64,000 nt of DNA from Sulfurospirillum halorespirans DSM 13726 (GCF_001723605.1 NZ_CP017111.1:496001-560000), one strand, 5' to 3'. Counted from the first letter of the stretch, positions 44,167 to 53,460 are shown. Notes: generated from the letters alone by a model not told the origin. Numbers and translations are program-made.

Positions 44167-46889
44167 GCACAATTGTAAATACCATTCAAAAAATGAAGCA
44201 TAACAAAGAATACGAAAGTTATTTTTTCAAGAATGCTTCAAAATATCAAAATTTGTATTTGTGGCTTGAGCCCCTTAAAAAAGAAGGTTATTTTACTCCC
44301 AAAGAAGATTTAAATCTTGTTTTAGCCTATTTAGAAGCGGTATCTTTGCAAAATAAAGATGAGCCAAAAACTGAAGTTACAGAGACTTTACTAGATATTG
44401 TAAACCAAATTATAAACTATCGCAAAGAAGATGGGACAAGAATAGATAATTATATTACAGATTGGTTTATGGGTAAAATCATTTTTAATTTGCCAAAAGA
44501 ACAAATTACTTTAGATCATATCAAGTTTATAAGCATATCTCTAAAAGAATCCAAATATCAAGGAGTTTTAAGTAGTGAAATTGAAACAATAGTTTTGCCA
44601 GTATTATTAGAAAATGAGATGAAAAGTCATTTACTAGAACTGCTTAAAATAATTTTTGATTACAAAATAGTAAACAAAGGCACTTCATATCACGAAAGAG
44701 AGCCTTTGATAGAAGCTTATTGCCTAGAGAGTCTATTAAAAAAACACTCACAAGGGATGATAAAATTAATTGGTATTGATGGGTTAAAGCTAGTCATTGG
44801 GATTATAAAGCAAGTTGTTTTGGAAGATAAAAGTAGTTTTAATAACGTTTGGATTGCAACGATAGAAGAGCATTCTCAAAATAGTTTTCCAGATAGATAC
44901 GATAATCAAGTCGTTTTATTTACAAGAGATTTACTAGAAGGATTGGATGGTATAAAAATAAAAAACTATATAAAATCTTTTCTCAAACACAAGCATCCAT
45001 TATTTAAAAGACTAGCTCTTCATACCATGAATCAAAAATATGATGAGTTAAAAGATATTTTTTGGGAATGGTTTAATACAGGTATTACTGTCAATACAAC
45101 TTTTAGACATGAGCTTTATAAGTTTTTAGAAGATAGGAGTAAACAGTTTACTGAGGAAGAATTTAGTGCAGTTATCAAGTGGATAGAAAGCTTAAAATAT
45201 CCAAAATATAATGCAGAAGAAACACCAGAACAGCTAGAAAAATACACAGCGTATAGAAAAAAAGAGTGGTTGTTATGTTTAAAACAACATAACAAAAAGG
45301 CACAAGAACTTTATGAAAAATACGATGCCATAAATCCATCTGAGATTGAACACGCAGGTTTTGATATGTGGAGTAGTGGATTTACTCGTGTTGGAAATAG
45401 AAGTCCAATAGAGGATGTTGATGTTTTTTGTACTAAATCAGTTGATGATATTGTTATTTATATTAAAACTTTTAATCCATCAACAGTAAAAAAAGAAAAA
45501 TTTACAAGTGATGGTGATTTAGTTGAAGGTTTAGCTAATGATTTAGCAAGTTGCATCAAGAAAAATCCTCAGAAATTTAGTAATAAAATAGAAATTTTTC
45601 ATGATCTACACTTTATTTATAAATATCATTTGGTTTATGGTTTTGTAAATGGTTGGAGGGATAAACAAAAATTTGATTGGGAAAAATTGTTTGATTTTAT
45701 TTTAAAAGAGCTAAATGATGACTTTTTTCAATCAGAAGAACAATATGCTAAATGGCTGAGGGGTGAAATAGCCAATTTGATTGAATATGGTACAAAAGAT
45801 GATAAAAATGCTTTTGGGAAAGAACATTTGCCAAAAGCGAAAGAGATTTTATTTAGATTGTTAAACAACAAAGAAGATGAAAAAGACGAACAAAATAATA
45901 ATTTAGGCATTCATGTATTGAATTCTATCAATGGTAAAGCACTTCATGCATTGATAAATTACGCTCTCAGATACGGTCGTTTAAATAGTACGAAGCAAAT
46001 AAAATGGGAAGATGATGTAAAAGCATTTTTTACTCACGAATTAATGCAAAACACTATTTATTCAAAGTCTATATTTACAATTTTAGGACACTATTTACCA
46101 CATTTAAGTTTTTTAGATAAACAATGGGTAGATGACAATTTTAATCGTATATTTCCTATTGAGAATGATGCACTATGGGAAATTTCAATCACTGGATATT
46201 TTGGATATGCAACAACTGTCTATATTGATATTTATGAACAGTTTAAAAAACATCAACATATCGCTAAAGCATTAGAGTACGAATTCAAATCAAAAGAAGC
46301 CAAGAGAAAAGTTATTGAACATATCTGCATAATGTTTACGAGCAAAAAAGACAATCAGACCATTTTTGATGTGATTGATACAAAAAATAGAGATAATATT
46401 TTAGAAATCATTAGATTTATTTGGCAACTTTTTAGAGATAAAATAGACAAAAATGTGTTAAGCCAAATCAATATTTTATGGAGTAAAATTTATCAAACCT
46501 TTAAAGATGATGATTCTAGTGAGGCACAAGCAATTTTTTCCACTCTATCAAAGTGGTTTGTTTATTTGGATGTTATTACTGATGCAATAATGCCTCAATT
46601 GAAACTTACAGCCAAATATACTGAAAAAAATCATAATGCATATTTTATAATAGAACAGTTAGCAAGGCTTGTTGAGAAAAATCCAAAATTTGTTGCTGAG
46701 TTGTATATTGAAATGCTTTCAAATAGTGTTGTCCCAACTTATAAACAAGAGAATATTGAAAATACTGTAGAAACTTTATATAGACTCAAAGAATATGATA
46801 ATGCTTTAGAAATATGCAATAGGTATCGGGCAAATAATGTGTATTTTTTAAATGAATTAAGTAAAAAATATGAGGCTATAAAGAGATAA
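44163..46889 (+). CDS. Large helical partner protein of the SIR2 gene, unknown family
   Basis: 908 residues, with TTG as probable start: AAGGA lies six bases before it and it overlaps the SIR2 stop as TTGA. The sequence is almost wholly helical, rich in Lys, Glu, Asn and Ile, without membrane segments, P-loop or nuclease motifs that I can see. Repeating amphipathic helices suggest a HEAT/ARM-like solenoid. Distinct phrases include HAGFDMWSSGFTRVGNRSPI and HDLHFIYKYHLVYGFVNGWR. DSR-type sirtuins fuse SIR2 to a similar large helical sensor, so this may be the phage-sensing or scaffold half of a split version. I cannot place it in a named family; DUF4020 is one possibility. Confidence 0.8.
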   Translation: MSTIVNTIQKMKHNKEYESYFFKNASKYQNLYLWLEPLKKEGYFTPKEDLNLVLAYLEAVSLQNKDEPKTEVTETLLDIVNQIINYRKEDGTRIDNYITDWFMGKIIFNLPKEQITLDHIKFISISLKESKYQGVLSSEIETIVLPVLLENEMKSHLLELLKIIFDYKIVNKGTSYHEREPLIEAYCLESLLKKHSQGMIKLIGIDGLKLVIGIIKQVVLEDKSSFNNVWIATIEEHSQNSFPDRYDNQVVLFTRDLLEGLDGIKIKNYIKSFLKHKHPLFKRLALHTMNQKYDELKDIFWEWFNTGITVNTTFRHELYKFLEDRSKQFTEEEFSAVIKWIESLKYPKYNAEETPEQLEKYTAYRKKEWLLCLKQHNKKAQELYEKYDAINPSEIEHAGFDMWSSGFTRVGNRSPIEDVDVFCTKSVDDIVIYIKTFNPSTVKKEKFTSDGDLVEGLANDLASCIKKNPQKFSNKIEIFHDLHFIYKYHLVYGFVNGWRDKQKFDWEKLFDFILKELNDDFFQSEEQYAKWLRGEIANLIEYGTKDDKNAFGKEHLPKAKEILFRLLNNKEDEKDEQNNNLGIHVLNSINGKALHALINYALRYGRLNSTKQIKWEDDVKAFFTHELMQNTIYSKSIFTILGHYLPHLSFLDKQWVDDNFNRIFPIENDALWEISITGYFGYATTVYIDIYEQFKKHQHIAKALEYEFKSKEAKRKVIEHICIMFTSKKDNQTIFDVIDTKNRDNILEIIRFIWQLFRDKIDKNVLSQINILWSKIYQTFKDDDSSEAQAIFSTLSKWFVYLDVITDAIMPQLKLTAKYTEKNHNAYFIIEQLARLVEKNPKFVAELYIEMLSNSVVPTYKQENIENTVETLYRLKEYDNALEICNRYRANNVYFLNELSKKYEAIKR

Positions 46890-46977
46890 ACTCTTTACAT
46901 GTAAACCCCTCATTTGACAAAACCCCCTCACCAAAGTATGATAAACACCAAATAAAGTACTAAAAAAGGTGTCTATT

Positions 46978-47229
46978 ATGCAACCTATTTTATCCAACTA
47001 CACCGCCAGTATTACTGAGCTTAAAAAATCACCGACGCAAATTCTTGAAAATGCGGGTGATGAAGTTATTGCTATACTCAATCACAATGTGGTGAGTGCC
47101 TATCTGGTGCCTTCTAAAACGTATGAAAAATTGATGGCGATGTTGGATGATTATATGCTCTCCAAAGAAGTCACAAGCAGGCAAAGCGAAGCTTATACGC
47201 CCATCAAAGTAACGCTTGATGAGTTATGA
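46978..47229 (+). CDS. Phd/YefM-type antitoxin
   Basis: 83 residues from ATG 46978, with AAGGTG upstream. The N-terminal half is a Phd/YefM-like DNA-binding fold: YTASITELKKSPTQILENAG followed by EVIAILNHNVVSAYLVPSKT, very like the YefM signature. The C-terminal tail, which would wrap the toxin, includes DDYMLSKEVTSRQSEAYT. It overlaps the toxin start by 11 bases. Autoregulation by the pair is expected from the family. Confidence 0.88.
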   Translation: MQPILSNYTASITELKKSPTQILENAGDEVIAILNHNVVSAYLVPSKTYEKLMAMLDDYMLSKEVTSRQSEAYTPIKVTLDEL

Positions 47230-47509
47230 GTTAGAATTTCACCCACAAGCGCTTAAAGAGTGGAAGAATTTGGGTGAGACCATTAAAGAGCAGTTTAAAA
47301 AGAAGCTAAAAGAGCGACTAGAAAACCAAAAAGTTCCCCAAGACAAGCTGATTGGAGTTGATGCTGTCTATAAAATAAAACTCAAATCATTTGGCTATCG
47401 ACTTGCGTATGAAGTGATTGATGAGAGAGTTGTTGTTATGGTATTGGCGGTTGGAAAAAGAGAAAACAACAAAGTGTACAATGCCCTTCATTCACGATTT
47501 GGCAAATAA
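47219..47509 (+). CDS. RelE/ParE-family toxin
   Basis: 96 residues from ATG 47219, within the antitoxin's last codons. ELEFHPQALKEWKNLGETIK and VYKIKLKSFGYRLAYEVIDE are typical RelE phrases; basic residues and the conserved Arg in FGYRLAYEV, plus VLAVGKRENNKVYNAL, match ribosome-dependent mRNA interferases such as RelE. With the upstream antitoxin it forms a type II toxin-antitoxin pair at the end of the accessory block. A TTTACATGTAAA copy follows its stop. Confidence 0.88.
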   Translation: MSYELEFHPQALKEWKNLGETIKEQFKKKLKERLENQKVPQDKLIGVDAVYKIKLKSFGYRLAYEVIDERVVVMVLAVGKRENNKVYNALHSRFGK

Positions 47510-47620
47510 ATTATCTTTACATGTAAAACCAAAATAGAAGCTAATATTTTAATATGCCGATAGTGTAAAATAATTTCAGTATACTGGATTTTAGAACACT
47601 TTTCTTAGACGGGGCATGTC

Positions 47621-50458
47621 ATGAAAGCAGTTATCTCTCTCTTTTTTATTCTCCTATCATTTATAACTTTCTTGCAAGCATCGGCTATTGATATGACGCC
47701 TAGTGAACAAGCGTGGCTTGATAAAACCAAAACACTCAGGGTTCGTGTCACCAAAGACCTTCCTCCCTATCAATTTATACAAGATGGTGAATATGCGGGC
47801 ATTAGTGTTGAGTACATCAAATTTTTTGCATCGACGTTCAATCTCGCAATAGAGTATGTTACGGATGGAAGTTGGGCAGAAGCGTTAGAGCGTGTTCAAA
47901 CGCACGATGGCATTGATGTGATTTTACGCGTAACACCTAATGCTAAGCTGAGCCAAACGATGCTTTTTAGTAAAGTTTACAGTGCGTTTCCTTTTTCACT
48001 CCTCACGCCAAATGGCATCAACTCAGAGAATTTTTTTGGCGCGACACCTAGGAGCGTAGCGATAGTGCCAAGTTACATGGTGAACGAGAAGTTGAAACAG
48101 GATTATCCGCATTTTCGCTACATCACGTACCCTAATTCACTTGAAGCGATGAGGGCGGTGAATGAACATAAGGTCGATGGATTTGTCGGAGATATTGCGA
48201 TGATGAGCATGTTTGTCAAGAATTATCATCTCACAAACGTTAAAATTTCACATTTTTCAAACTATATGGCAGAGGAGCAATCGGTTGCCGTGGCGAAGGA
48301 TTGGCCTGAGTTTATCTCGTTGTTCAACAAAATGCTGACTTCCATGCCTTCTGATTTACATGTAAAGATCAAACGCAAATACCTTCCGCTCATCAAAGAA
48401 GAGCAAGCGCCTTTTCTCAGGCAAGAGATAGAATTAAGTGCGTCTGAAAAGGCGTATATTGCTGCACATCCGAGTATTAGTGTGACCAATGAGCTTGGTT
48501 GGTATCCGTATGATTTTAACGAAGAGGGCGAAGCTCGGGGATTTTCGGTTGATTATCTGAGACTTTTAGGGAAAAAGATAGGGGTTCATTTTAATTTTGT
48601 CAGTGACACATGGCCCAATCTGTATGAGAGGTTTCAAAACAAAGAGATCATGATGGCACAACCATTGATCCCCTCTGTTGAACGACGTCAAAATTTTCGC
48701 TTTAGCGATAAATTTATTACGATGGATTTAGCACTCATCACCCAAATCAAACGTCAAGATATTACTTCCATTGAAACGTTGAATGGTAAAACCGTTGGTG
48801 CAGGAAAAGGGTGGCCTACGACGAAGTATCTCAAAGATGAGCATCCCGAACTCACCGTTGTGGAGTACGAAACCACCAAGGAGATGCTTGAAGCCATTGC
48901 GTTTGGGTTGATTGATGCAGGAATGGATGACGCTTTTACCGCGAACTACATCATCGAGAAAGAGATGTTGTCGAACTTGCATGTTGTCTCCAAAATTGAA
49001 CTGCAAAATTTAGAAGATAAAAACCTCTACATCGTCATGCAACCCGAAGATGAGACACTGCAAACCATCATCAATAAAGCGCTGCGCAGTGTGAGACCTG
49101 AAGAGCTAGATGCCCTCAAATCCAAGTGGTTAAAAAGCATTTTACCCAAAGAAGAACGGTTAGCTTTTTCCCTTGATGAGCAGCTGTATCTTGCGCAAAA
49201 GAAGCGTATAACGCTCTGTATTAACCCCGATCAAATGCCTTTAGAGATGAATCAAAAAGGAAAACACGTTGGCATCGTAGCCGATTACATTCATGAGATG
49301 GAGCAGTTTATAGGTATTCCGATCGAAGTGGTTCAAACCCAGACATGGACAGAATCTCTAAGGTATGCCAAAGAGCGCACCTGCGATATTCTCTCCCTTG
49401 CAATCGCGACACCTGAGCGTAAAACGTATCTGAATTTTACCCATGCGTATATGCAAATTCCCCTTGTGCTTGTTTCCAGTGAAGATAAAGTGTTTTACTC
49501 TGATATAGGGCAACTCGTTGGCAAACCAATTGGGCTTACCAAAGGCTATGCGTTTGGAGAAATTTTAAAGGTTCGGTACCCAAACATTCACTTTGTTGAT
49601 GTTAACAACGATGCTGATGGGCTTAAGCAAGTGGAGCAAAAGAAGCTTTTTGGTTTTATCGGCACACTAGTGACAGTGGCATATCAAATTCAAAAAGAGT
49701 ATTATGGCTCATTGAAAATTGTGAGTAAACTGGATGATAAGCTGGATTTGAGCGTGGCAACACGAAGTGATGAACCACTGTTGCACTCTATTTTTGAAAA
49801 AGCGGTCAATTCGATTGATAGTGCAAAAAAGCAGACCATTTTAAATCAATGGGTTTCGATCAATGTTGAAGACCATCTCGACTACACCTATATTTACATG
49901 GCGATGGGGTTCATTGGTATTCTTATTTTGATAGTTCTGATCCGTCAGCATCAACTCAAAAAGTACAATGCACAGCTGGAAATTCTCTCCAGTACCGATA
50001 AATTAACAGGGATTCACAACCGTTTGAAGCTCGATGATATTTTGGAGTACGAGAAAAAGATGTTCGACCGCGACCAGTTACCGCTTTGCATTATTCTCTT
50101 TGACTTGGATTATTTCAAACATGTCAATGACAACTATGGGCACAAAAGAGGCGATGAGGTTTTAAAGAGCATTGCCAAAATTGTGACACACGCCAAACGC
50201 GAAATGGATGTCTTTGGACGGTGGGGTGGCGAAGAGTTTTTGTTGATTTGCCACAATACGGACATAGAAGGTGCAAAAATATTGGCGGAGAAACTACGTT
50301 TAGCCATCGCTTCGTATGAATTCCCTGAAATTGTCTCTTTGACCGCAAGTTTTGGAGTGGCGCAATTTGAAAAGTACGATAGCATCGTTAAAGTCTTTGA
50401 CAAAGCAGACCAAGCCCTTTACGAAGCCAAAGAACAAGGTCGAAACCGCGTTGTATAG
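47621..50458 (+). CDS. Diguanylate cyclase with three tandem periplasmic SBP_bac_3 domains
   Basis: 945 residues. A signal peptide (1-21) is followed by three family-3 solute-binding domains: about 25-265 (LRVRVTKDLPPYQFIQDGEY), 275-510 (SVTNELGWYPYDFNEEG, FSVDYLRLLG) and 525-755 (ITLCINPDQMPLEMNQKGKH). A membrane segment lies at about 757-777 (YMAMGFIGILILIVLIRQ), then a GGDEF domain with the intact loop GRWGGEEFLLICHN near residue 870, so c-di-GMP synthesis is likely. HxN-type signature DKLTGIHNRLKLDDILEYEK starts the cyclase domain. The ligands (amino acids or similar) are unknown. It is monocistronic, with a terminator-like palindrome after the stop. Confidence 0.9.
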   Translation: MKAVISLFFILLSFITFLQASAIDMTPSEQAWLDKTKTLRVRVTKDLPPYQFIQDGEYAGISVEYIKFFASTFNLAIEYVTDGSWAEALERVQTHDGIDVILRVTPNAKLSQTMLFSKVYSAFPFSLLTPNGINSENFFGATPRSVAIVPSYMVNEKLKQDYPHFRYITYPNSLEAMRAVNEHKVDGFVGDIAMMSMFVKNYHLTNVKISHFSNYMAEEQSVAVAKDWPEFISLFNKMLTSMPSDLHVKIKRKYLPLIKEEQAPFLRQEIELSASEKAYIAAHPSISVTNELGWYPYDFNEEGEARGFSVDYLRLLGKKIGVHFNFVSDTWPNLYERFQNKEIMMAQPLIPSVERRQNFRFSDKFITMDLALITQIKRQDITSIETLNGKTVGAGKGWPTTKYLKDEHPELTVVEYETTKEMLEAIAFGLIDAGMDDAFTANYIIEKEMLSNLHVVSKIELQNLEDKNLYIVMQPEDETLQTIINKALRSVRPEELDALKSKWLKSILPKEERLAFSLDEQLYLAQKKRITLCINPDQMPLEMNQKGKHVGIVADYIHEMEQFIGIPIEVVQTQTWTESLRYAKERTCDILSLAIATPERKTYLNFTHAYMQIPLVLVSSEDKVFYSDIGQLVGKPIGLTKGYAFGEILKVRYPNIHFVDVNNDADGLKQVEQKKLFGFIGTLVTVAYQIQKEYYGSLKIVSKLDDKLDLSVATRSDEPLLHSIFEKAVNSIDSAKKQTILNQWVSINVEDHLDYTYIYMAMGFIGILILIVLIRQHQLKKYNAQLEILSSTDKLTGIHNRLKLDDILEYEKKMFDRDQLPLCIILFDLDYFKHVNDNYGHKRGDEVLKSIAKIVTHAKREMDVFGRWGGEEFLLICHNTDIEGAKILAEKLRLAIASYEFPEIVSLTASFGVAQFEKYDSIVKVFDKADQALYEAKEQGRNRVV

Positions 50459-50475
50459 CGTTTACATGTAAAGAT

Positions 50476-51654
50476 TTAAAATCGTTTTAAAAGGTAGGTT
50501 TTCCAAATCCAAATCGCCAAAACAAGCGCGGTCATTCCAAAAAGTGCCCCAAATAATCCGACATTTGCCATCGAACTTCGTGATATCACAAGACTTCCCA
50601 CAAAAGCACCTCCACCAATGCCAATGTTATAAATGCCAGAATAAAGAGACATCGCCACATCGGTGGCATCAGGGGTAAGCTCTAGCACTGTGACTTGAAG
50701 AATGAGGCTGATAAGGCAAATCGCAATGCCCCAAAAAAGGCATAAAAGGCTGAGTGGAACCTTATAAGGTGCCAGTGGGAGCATCAAAAGCAAGGCTAAA
50801 ATAAGCGCTGTGAGGGCGCCTACGATGATCGTAAAAGGGTATTTGCGTTTATAGCGCGCAAACAGCATGCTTCCCATCATACCAGCGATACCAAAGATAA
50901 AAAGCGTGATGGTCGCAAAATCAGCACTTAAAAAGGCGATTTGTTGTACAAAAGGCTCGATGTAGGAGTAGGCAGTAAAATGCGCGGTAATGGCTAAAGC
51001 GGTTAAGAGATATACACCCATGAGTGCAGGACGTTTGACTAAAAGAGGTAAGCTTTTCAGCGAGCCTGCATTGACACTAGGAAGTTGTGGTAAGAGTTTC
51101 ATGAGAAAATACATCATCATAAATGCGATGAATGCGATGCACGCAAAGGTTGTGCGCCAGCCCAAACTTTGACCGATGAGGCGACCTAGCGGTAAGCCCA
51201 AAACGATGGCGAGCGATGTACCTGTCGCTAAGATGCCCATGGCTTTTGTCTTTTTACCTTGTGGGGCTAAACGATAGGCCAGTGAAGCGGTAATCGACCA
51301 AAAGATCGCATGTGAAAAAGCGATGCCAATGCGTGAGAGCATCAAAATCCAAAAATTCCACGCCAGAACGGATAGGATATGACTGGCAATGAAAAACGAA
51401 AATAACAGCAACAGTAATTTTCGGCGTTCCATATCTTTGGTGAGCAGCATCAACGGCAAAGAGGTTGTGGCTACAATCCACGCGTAAACGGTCATCATCA
51501 GTCCAGCGTTGGCTTCGCTCATATGAAAATCCGCAGCAATGTCGGTGAGGAGACTAATAGGAGCAAATTCGGTGGTGTTAAAAATAAACGCTGAAATCGT
51601 GAGACAAACAACAGGAAGCCATGGTTTCCATGAGCGTAAAAGCGAAGCAAACAT
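50476..51654 (-). CDS. Major facilitator superfamily exporter, SotB/YdeA-like
   Basis: About 392 residues from ATG 51654 (AAGG upstream); longer frames reach 51726. Twelve hydrophobic segments in MFS order. The N terminus WLPVVCLTISAFIFNTTEFA and the second-loop pattern LTKDMERRKLLLLLF match the drug-H+ antiporter (DHA1) group containing sugar-efflux SotB and PbuE. ATGTSLAIVLGLPLGRLIGQ is the antiporter motif C region. The substrate is unknown. It converges on the diguanylate cyclase gene with a TTTACATGTAAA (50461-50472) between them. Confidence 0.85.
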   Translation of the reverse strand: MFASLLRSWKPWLPVVCLTISAFIFNTTEFAPISLLTDIAADFHMSEANAGLMMTVYAWIVATTSLPLMLLTKDMERRKLLLLLFSFFIASHILSVLAWNFWILMLSRIGIAFSHAIFWSITASLAYRLAPQGKKTKAMGILATGTSLAIVLGLPLGRLIGQSLGWRTTFACIAFIAFMMMYFLMKLLPQLPSVNAGSLKSLPLLVKRPALMGVYLLTALAITAHFTAYSYIEPFVQQIAFLSADFATITLFIFGIAGMMGSMLFARYKRKYPFTIIVGALTALILALLLMLPLAPYKVPLSLLCLFWGIAICLISLILQVTVLELTPDATDVAMSLYSGIYNIGIGGGAFVGSLVISRSSMANVGLFGALFGMTALVLAIWIWKTYLLKRF

Positions 51655-51791
51655 ACTAAAAAGCCTTGTGATAAATGAGCGGTAAGTGTAGCCTAATAAG
51701 GAAAAGAAGCAGTTGAAAGGGCGCATTGTAAAGAGGGAATTTAACGAAAAATTTGTATAATTATTCCCTTAAAGCGACGAAAAGAGGAAGA

Positions 51792-52193
51792 ATGAACGAA
51801 ACAAATCTCTGTCCGTGTGGCAGTGGTAAAACCTACGAAACATGTTGCGAGCCGTACCATAAAAAACAGAACGCTCCAACGGCCGTTGCCTTGATGCGTT
51901 CACGTTACAGCGCGTTTGTATTTGGACGGGTGGATTATCTTTATGAAACCACGCATCCAAGCCACCGAGCTAAGAATCTCAAAGAGGAAATCGCGTTTAC
52001 ATGTAAAGGTTTGGCGTGGACAAAACTCGACGTTTTAGAGACGTGGCAAGGTGGAGAGGGCGACAAAGTAGGTAAGGTCTTTTTTCGAGCTTCGTTTGTC
52101 CAAGAAGGTAAAGAAGGTTTGCATAGTGAACATTCACGGTTTAAACGTTTTGGCAAGGCGTGGATGTATGTTGATGGCGATGTAAAGGGCTAA
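51792..52193 (+). CDS. YchJ-family SEC-C protein
   Basis: 133 residues from ATG 51792, preceded by AGAGGAAG. The N terminus is a SEC-C zinc motif, CPCGSGKTYETCCEPYH, and the body matches the UPF0225/YchJ pattern: TAVALMRSRYSAFVFGRVDY and YETTHPSHR, with an NTF2-like domain ending in HSEHSRFKRFGKAWMYVDG. Its cellular role is not established. It ends two bases before the Crp/Fnr-type gene. A TTTACATGTAAA copy encodes Phe-Thr-Cys-Lys. Confidence 0.9.
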   Translation: MNETNLCPCGSGKTYETCCEPYHKKQNAPTAVALMRSRYSAFVFGRVDYLYETTHPSHRAKNLKEEIAFTCKGLAWTKLDVLETWQGGEGDKVGKVFFRASFVQEGKEGLHSEHSRFKRFGKAWMYVDGDVKG

Positions 52194-52195
52194 GC

Positions 52196-52852
52196 ATGTA
52201 CGCACTGGAAGTCATACAGCAAGAACTCAAAGACGACATAGAGCATTTTGGGCGTGTGGTGCATGTCAAAAAAGGCGAAATCTTGATGCGACCCGAAGAG
52301 TGCATGGAGCACTTTTTTGTCATTTTGGAAGGGCGTGTGAAGATCTCGCAGATCAACTTTGAAACGGGCAAAGAGCAGATACTCTATCTTTTATCCAAAG
52401 GCGATATGTATGACATCATTACCCTTTTAGATGCCAAAGTGCATGAAAATATGGCGATGGCACTCGATGATGTGAAACTCCTTGTTTTTCCCATCGAGCT
52501 GTTTCGCGAGTGGATCGAGACAAAACCTTCGTTTAATAAACTTTTTTTGCCTTATGTTGCCAAACAACTGCGCGATGTGGAAACCTTGGCGAGCGATCTT
52601 TCACTCTATGACACGACAACACGCTTGGTGAAATTGATCGCTAAAAACATTGAAAAACAGGGCGATCAACAGACCCTAAAACTTATTAACAACCTCTCCC
52701 ATGAAGAGCTCGCTAGTCTTGTAGGCACGGTGCGCAAAGTGCTTAACCGCAATCTGCAAACGCTTAAAAAGCAAGGGTTGATTGATGTGAAACGCAAAGA
52801 GATTTTCATCAAAGACTCCCAAAACCTACTCGAACACCTTCCTGAGGAATAA
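52196..52852 (+). CDS. Crp/Fnr-family transcriptional regulator
   Basis: 218 residues. An N-terminal cyclic-nucleotide-binding-like beta barrel (about 15-125) includes VVHVKKGEILMRPEECMEHF and VILEGRVKISQINFETGKEQ. A long dimer helix is followed by a winged helix with the recognition segment LSHEELASLVGTVRKVLNRN. There are no N-terminal cysteines as in Fnr and the cAMP residues of Crp are not obvious, so the signal is unknown; redox, NO or a respiratory cue would be usual. It is downstream of ychJ, in the same direction. Confidence 0.9.
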   Translation: MYALEVIQQELKDDIEHFGRVVHVKKGEILMRPEECMEHFFVILEGRVKISQINFETGKEQILYLLSKGDMYDIITLLDAKVHENMAMALDDVKLLVFPIELFREWIETKPSFNKLFLPYVAKQLRDVETLASDLSLYDTTTRLVKLIAKNIEKQGDQQTLKLINNLSHEELASLVGTVRKVLNRNLQTLKKQGLIDVKRKEIFIKDSQNLLEHLPEE

Positions 52853-52871
52853 ACGTCATACAAACCCACAT

Positions 52872-52945
52872 TCTGCCTCGCAAGAGGCAAGCTTTAGCGC
52901 CACAGCGGCTTAGCGTAGGCTTTTGGGCTTTGCCTAAAAGCCGTG
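52872..52945 (+). repeat. Hairpin-rich spacer between the Crp/Fnr gene and hsp20
   Basis: GCCTC-GCAA-GAGGC (about 52880-52893) and a long imperfect hairpin GGCTTTTGGGC-TTT-GCCTAAAAGCC (about 52918-52942) flank AAGCTTTAGCGCC. The last stretch resembles the hemB-argF spacer, and the GGGCTTTGCC tip occurs in both. The second hairpin is followed by GTGATTAAAAATGGTTTTTG. Likely the terminator of the ychJ-crp transcript. Confidence 0.5.
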
Positions 52946-53031
52946 ATTAAAAATGGTTTTTGTGCTACTTAGGTGGCAGACATTTGCTTTTACATGTACT
53001 AAACTTCTCTCAAAAAAACAAGGAGTTTACC

Positions 53032-53460
53032 ATGTTAGTCACACGATTTAATCCATACAAAGAGCTTAAAGAGTTGGAGAGTCGGTTGTTTAACTACTAT
53101 CCTACGGAGGCAAATGAGAGTAGTATCTCAGCGTTTAGTCCAACGGTGAGTACCCGTGAAGGCGAATTTGCGTACCACATTGAAGTCGATCTTCCAGGGA
53201 TCAAAAAAGAGGATATTCACATTGATCTGAAAGAAAATCAGATCATTATCTCAGGCGAGCGAAGTTTTAGAGAAGAGCGCCAAGAAAAAGACTACTACAA
53301 AGTTGAGAGCAGTTACGGCAAGTTCCAACGAAGCTTCGCACTGCCTGAAAATGTGGATGTGGAAAACATTGAGGCGAGCAGTGAAAACGGTGTGCTGGAA
53401 ATCGTCCTTCCCAAACTCAAAATTGAAAAAATCGAAGTGAAAAAAATCGAAGTCAAATAG
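53032..53460 (+). CDS. Hsp20-family small heat shock protein
   Basis: 142 residues from ATG 53032, preceded by AAGGAG. The alpha-crystallin domain (about 40-135) contains YHIEVDLPGIKKEDIHIDLK and the closing motif ASSENGVLEIVLPK, equivalent to the A-x-x-x-n-GVL signature. The C-terminal tail repeats KIEVKKIEVK, including the IxV-type motif that docks neighbouring dimers. Such cytoplasmic proteins hold unfolding proteins in a soluble state. TTTTACATGTACTAA just upstream of the gene is a near copy of the window's palindrome. Confidence 0.92.
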   Translation: MLVTRFNPYKELKELESRLFNYYPTEANESSISAFSPTVSTREGEFAYHIEVDLPGIKKEDIHIDLKENQIIISGERSFREERQEKDYYKVESSYGKFQRSFALPENVDVENIEASSENGVLEIVLPKLKIEKIEVKKIEVK

